Origin: JADHUC01 sp964617665
Lineage (GTDB): Bacteria > Planctomycetota > Planctomycetia > Pirellulales > Pirellulaceae
Assembly (NCBI GenBank): GCA_964617665.1
Contig: CAZUAH010000020.1
Coordinates: 1-57,156 of the forward strand
DNA length: 57,156 nucleotides
Reading direction: 5' to 3'
Of the stretch, positions 54,901-57,156 are shown piece after piece (the first letter of the stretch is position 1; the number at the start of each line of letters is the position of its first letter). The position numbers were made by a program, and so were the translations under genes. The notes beneath the pieces are model-generated. The model had not been told where the DNA came from. It ran no database searches and saw only the letters and a program-made list of their open reading frames with translations.

Positions 54901-57156
54901 TTCGACCAGCCCGCGGCGCCCCACTGGCAACTGAGTGAGTGGATTGCGGAACGGTTTCGTGTCGCTGCGGACGTTGCCGAATCCTCGCGCGATCTCGCGC
55001 CCATCGCGTTCCAGCCGCGCCGGCGTGTAGATCCGTTCGACCTTCCAGACGTCGGTCGTGTTTTCCAGATCGTCGGCCGCAACGAAACCGGCAAGGACAA
55101 CCTGGTACGTGTAACGCCCGCGGCCCTCGACGTCAAAACGGACTCGCTGTTTTCCTTCCGCCAGAAGATCGGCAGGCACGTCGATCACCTGGGTCACCGT
55201 GGCACCGTCCATGTCCAAAACTGTGGCCTGATGGTCATTGACCCAGATGGTCAATTTGTACCGTTCGCCCTCGAAACGACTGTCGGCAAACCACCGGCAC
55301 AGCGCCAACGCTGCTGGCCCGGTCGCCTTGTCCGGCGACCAGCGGTGGCCGTTGCGGTGAGCCAACAGCCAATCGATCAACTCTTTGGCCTTGGGTGCCT
55401 GAGGCGACACGGCTTGAAGGGCCAAGGCGTGCAGGGCCCGGGGTTCGACCAACGATTGAGTGCAGGCCAATGAGACGGCCGGTGCTTGATCGAGCGTGGT
55501 TTCGCCATCGCCCATCCGACGATCAATCAGAGTCAGTAGTTCGCCAGCGGTCTCTTTGCGATCCATCTTCACTAACGCTAAAGCGAGATAGAGTAACGCG
55601 GGAGTGGATAGCGAAGGACGTTCACGATAGAGCCGATTGGCCAGCGAGAAGTCGGATTCTCCAGCCTCGCACAGAGCGTGCAGCAGTATGGCCTTGCTTT
55701 CGTGGTCGCTGCCCCCCGTCGCGGCCACCTGAGACGCGAGAAAATGCGTCGATTTCTTGTAGCTTTCGTCCGGCACGACGTAGCCGGCCTGGCGCGCGAG
55801 ACTGAGCGACCAGACAACGCGAGCACTCACATAGCGGTCGCTCTTGGCAGCGCCGGCGGACCATCCCCATCCGCCGTCGTTGTTCTGCGAGCTCGTGAGT
55901 GAACTGATCGTTGTGCGAATTCGCGCGTCAAGCGATTGAGCCTGTGGTCCGTCTGAATCAGGGCTCAAGCGAAGCAGCTTCTGGATGCCAAGCGACGCCA
56001 TCAAATCGCTGCTGAGCGTCTCGGTGTTCGAGCTGATTCCGACCATTTCGCGCTGACAAAACGGTGCCGGTGACAAAACGATGTCCAACAGGCTGCGCTC
56101 GACGGTAGGCCCAACCATGATCTGCATGCGTGGCGAGCGCAGGGGCGTGGCCTTGGGAGCTTCCACCCAGGCCGTCGTGCTTGCGTCGGCCGAGCCGCCG
56201 GTGGTGGCGAACGCGGTGATGCCGTAGGGCTTCAGCGGGACGGAACGCTCGATTGTCTCGCGATGGTCGCCGGCGGCGATGGTAAGCCGAAACGCGATTC
56301 TGGTCTCGGCCGCGGCAGCGGATTCCTTTCGGTCTGCGGGCGGGCCCGGGCGCTCGACCGACACCTTGAACGGCACTTCGACGATGCCCTTCAATGCGAC
56401 CTTGATCGTCTTGGTCTCTTCGACGGTGCGATCGTCGATTTTCGTCGACAACGTTACCCCGATCGCGCCTTCGGCGATTCGATCGTTGTGAACGGATGCG
56501 ATCACCTCGGCCTGATCGCCATCGACGAATGCGAGCGGCAGCTTCAGTTGGCCAAAGAGGTCTTTCTTGGCGACCATATCCTCGGTCGTTTCGCCTGCCA
56601 GCGTTTCCGTCGTGATGGCTTTGGCCACCAGAGTCCAAGCAGTCGACCGAGGCGGCACGTCGACGACAACCGATGCTTTGCCCGTCTTGTCGGTGACGAC
56701 CGTCGGATTCCAGTACGCCGTCTCGTCGGGCCCCCGGGAGATCCCGCCCAACGCGCCGTCCTTATTGCCTGCCGCCTCTTGCTCCCAAATTTCCTGCGTT
56801 TGAGATATGGCGAGACTGAGGTTGGTCGGAAAAGACTGGATTGCTCCGGGGCCACCGACGGTTTCCCAAGTGAATGGCTCTACGGTATCAACGGTTTCGT
56901 CGATGAGGCCGTCCGTATTGTCGTCGGGTGTATCAGGACGATTTGCGGGACCACCAAAGAACCCGCCGCCAAAACCGCCCATGCCGCCCATACCCGATCC
57001 ACCAATGCCTCCTGTGACAGGCCCTTGTACGGTCGCCCCTTCGGCAAAGGCCCTCTGGCGGCTGGCGGCTTCCTGTCGCGCAAGCTCGATGCGGTCCTCT
57101 TCCGCCAACAGCAGCGGATTGATGAAAGTTGTCGCTGGGCGATAGGCGAACGTGAT
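51967..57156 (-). CDS. Alpha-2-macroglobulin-like giant protein, 5' truncated by window
   Basis: 1730 codons, open to the right edge, so the true start lies outside (the TTG at 57108 is only internal). In order from the edge: Gly/Met-rich linker (GGMGGFGGGFFGG), a 'TWETVGGPGAIQSF...SLAISQTQEI' motif, macroglobulin domains ('AYWNPTVVTDKTGKASVVVDVPPRSTAW'), and a helical toroid with 'NNDGGWGW' (nt about 55870). The expected thioester C-x-E-Q is absent; the aligned place reads PAPFCQRE. Bait-like and TPR-like repeats follow (nt about 53800-54560). An STN/secretin-like domain lies near the end ('LAFKETPLEDVAHIIHRQHRIPIHLD', 'SLRSAFRLILRELEL', 'WDCVGGPGA'), then a second Gly/Met-rich tail. Likely periplasmic; function beyond protease-trap or envelope-defence analogy is unknown. 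Confidence 0.85.
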   Translation of the reverse strand: MTFAYRPATTFINPLLLAEEDRIELARQEAASRQRAFAEGATVQGPVTGGIGGSGMGGMGGFGGGFFGGPANRPDTPDDNTDGLIDETVDTVEPFTWETVGGPGAIQSFPTNLSLAISQTQEIWEQEAAGNKDGALGGISRGPDETAYWNPTVVTDKTGKASVVVDVPPRSTAWTLVAKAITTETLAGETTEDMVAKKDLFGQLKLPLAFVDGDQAEVIASVHNDRIAEGAIGVTLSTKIDDRTVEETKTIKVALKGIVEVPFKVSVERPGPPADRKESAAAAETRIAFRLTIAAGDHRETIERSVPLKPYGITAFATTGGSADASTTAWVEAPKATPLRSPRMQIMVGPTVERSLLDIVLSPAPFCQREMVGISSNTETLSSDLMASLGIQKLLRLSPDSDGPQAQSLDARIRTTISSLTSSQNNDGGWGWSAGAAKSDRYVSARVVWSLSLARQAGYVVPDESYKKSTHFLASQVAATGGSDHESKAILLHALCEAGESDFSLANRLYRERPSLSTPALLYLALALVKMDRKETAGELLTLIDRRMGDGETTLDQAPAVSLACTQSLVEPRALHALALQAVSPQAPKAKELIDWLLAHRNGHRWSPDKATGPAALALCRWFADSRFEGERYKLTIWVNDHQATVLDMDGATVTQVIDVPADLLAEGKQRVRFDVEGRGRYTYQVVLAGFVAADDLENTTDVWKVERIYTPARLERDGREIARGFGNVRSDTKPFRNPLTQLPVGRRGLVELKIERNVATTVPNEHLEYLVVTEPIPSGATVIEQSVRGQFERFEIEPGAITFYIGGRRKIGSLHYELYGYLPGEYRAAPTVVRNVYRLEQMAVSEPKHLTVLPVDAKSADPYKLTPQELYELGKLAFKREDWQEAESLLTELLTNWTLTANPYQQTVEMLLDVSLELNKPAQIVRYFEVIYEKWPNTQIPIAKVVQIGAAYHEMGEYERSYLTFRATVEDTFMRESGVAGVLASQGELLRSIDVMQQLLGEYPPEPYVAAAHYSLAQQVYAKAPDAADDAILKEAKVNRVDLIAAAWRMLEDFLTEYPLDPAADQSAFSAASALLDLENHAEAAAACERYAERYAASDLLDDFWFMIGYSRFALGQHDDAGKVLRKVVASKRVDKTTGQPTESNNKWPAVYILGQIHHSLGQAADAIREYRLVEDRFPDAKKSIEYFLRKAIRLPEVTTVRPSKPVEVELDFRNVASCDLKVYRIDLMKFALLRQNLGGISRINLAGIEPHQEATIELGDGKDYRDRTHKLSLDLKEEGAYLVVCRGDSLFASGLVLLTPLEVEVQHDAASREVRATVKDATTGKYVHQADVKVIGVGNSDFVSGVTDRRGLLVAQGIVGSPTVIAQAGAGKYAFHRDAAAAIAAATGDLSSQLPVSIPASAAPMIAAAQESVGQPGGSVGVIVGGPGASQREQQIERALEAPTSLAFKETPLEDVAHIIHRQHRIPIHLDRRALDDVGIGTDTPITFEGRGLSLRSAFRLILRELELTCQVNNDGVLITTPEEAECELTTVIYPVSDLVRFRDSEDKEWSDYDTLINIITSTVAPQSWDCVGGPGAAEGTRYQNTDVLFVSQTQDVHRHIASLLDKMRSVAGAKSPDGEPPLKERPKHQGSDRPFVTGVVPAFGMGGMGGMGGGFFGGEAGGAPTDGTPFGPMPLERTGSKDASAGLLKGLQDTKNRLQGRQVDKLQRIYNQGMGGMGGGLPGGMF

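Overview
The window looks like chromosomal DNA from a planctomycete (PVC superphylum). It is about 58% GC by eye. It is packed with very large exported proteins: HzsA-related PD40/cytochrome c fusions, a membrane-bound-dehydrogenase/HEAT/cytochrome c protein, PQQ and NHL propellers, Tat-exported aldo/keto reductase and Gfo/Idh/MocA proteins, and a sulfatase. It also carries a Ser/Thr kinase next to an ECF sigma factor and a macroglobulin with planctomycete-style Gly/Met-rich linkers. No transposase, integrase, phage gene, rRNA, tRNA or CRISPR array was recognised.

Layout. (1) 253-21928, all minus strand: a run of ten genes. In transcription order these are a TIM-barrel glycosidase-like protein, a small secreted protein, a Tat-exported aldo/keto reductase, a tetraheme cytochrome, a sulfatase, a LamG/HzsA-related triheme protein, a serine palmitoyltransferase-like enzyme with a GNAT protein, a second HzsA-related protein and a CBM9-like/NHL propeller protein. 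(2) 22091-28116, plus strand: a third HzsA-related protein behind a good sigma70-like promoter, then a translationally coupled GMC oxidoreductase and aldehyde dehydrogenase. (3) 28124-30126, minus: a MacB/LolD-type ABC permease and ATPase. (4) 30290-31594, plus: Gfo/Idh/MocA oxidoreductase. (5) 31704-40311, minus: Ser/Thr kinase, ECF sigma factor, a giant dehydrogenase-HEAT-cytochrome c protein and an alpha-barrel protein. (6) 40560-51897, plus: propeller protein, NhaD/SLC13-like transporter overlapping a Usp-like gene, membrane-anchored ankyrin protein, GH32/43-like propeller and an exported methyltransferase-PQQ fusion. (7) 51967 to the right edge, minus: a truncated alpha-2-macroglobulin-like giant.

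Biological reading (inference): much of the window encodes envelope or periplasmic carbohydrate and sulfated-glycan processing. It is tied to c-type cytochromes, with twelve CxxCH sites in five proteins. A compact two-gene cassette may make ceramide-type lipids.

The most unusual signal is not a gene. Several families of short inverted or heptamer/octamer repeats lie between genes, and members of the same class also lie in frame inside three large coding regions: the NHL protein N-terminus, the ankyrin protein, and twice in the methyltransferase-PQQ protein. This resembles the in-frame palindromic elements known from Rickettsia, but the sequences here are unrelated and I do not know a description of them.
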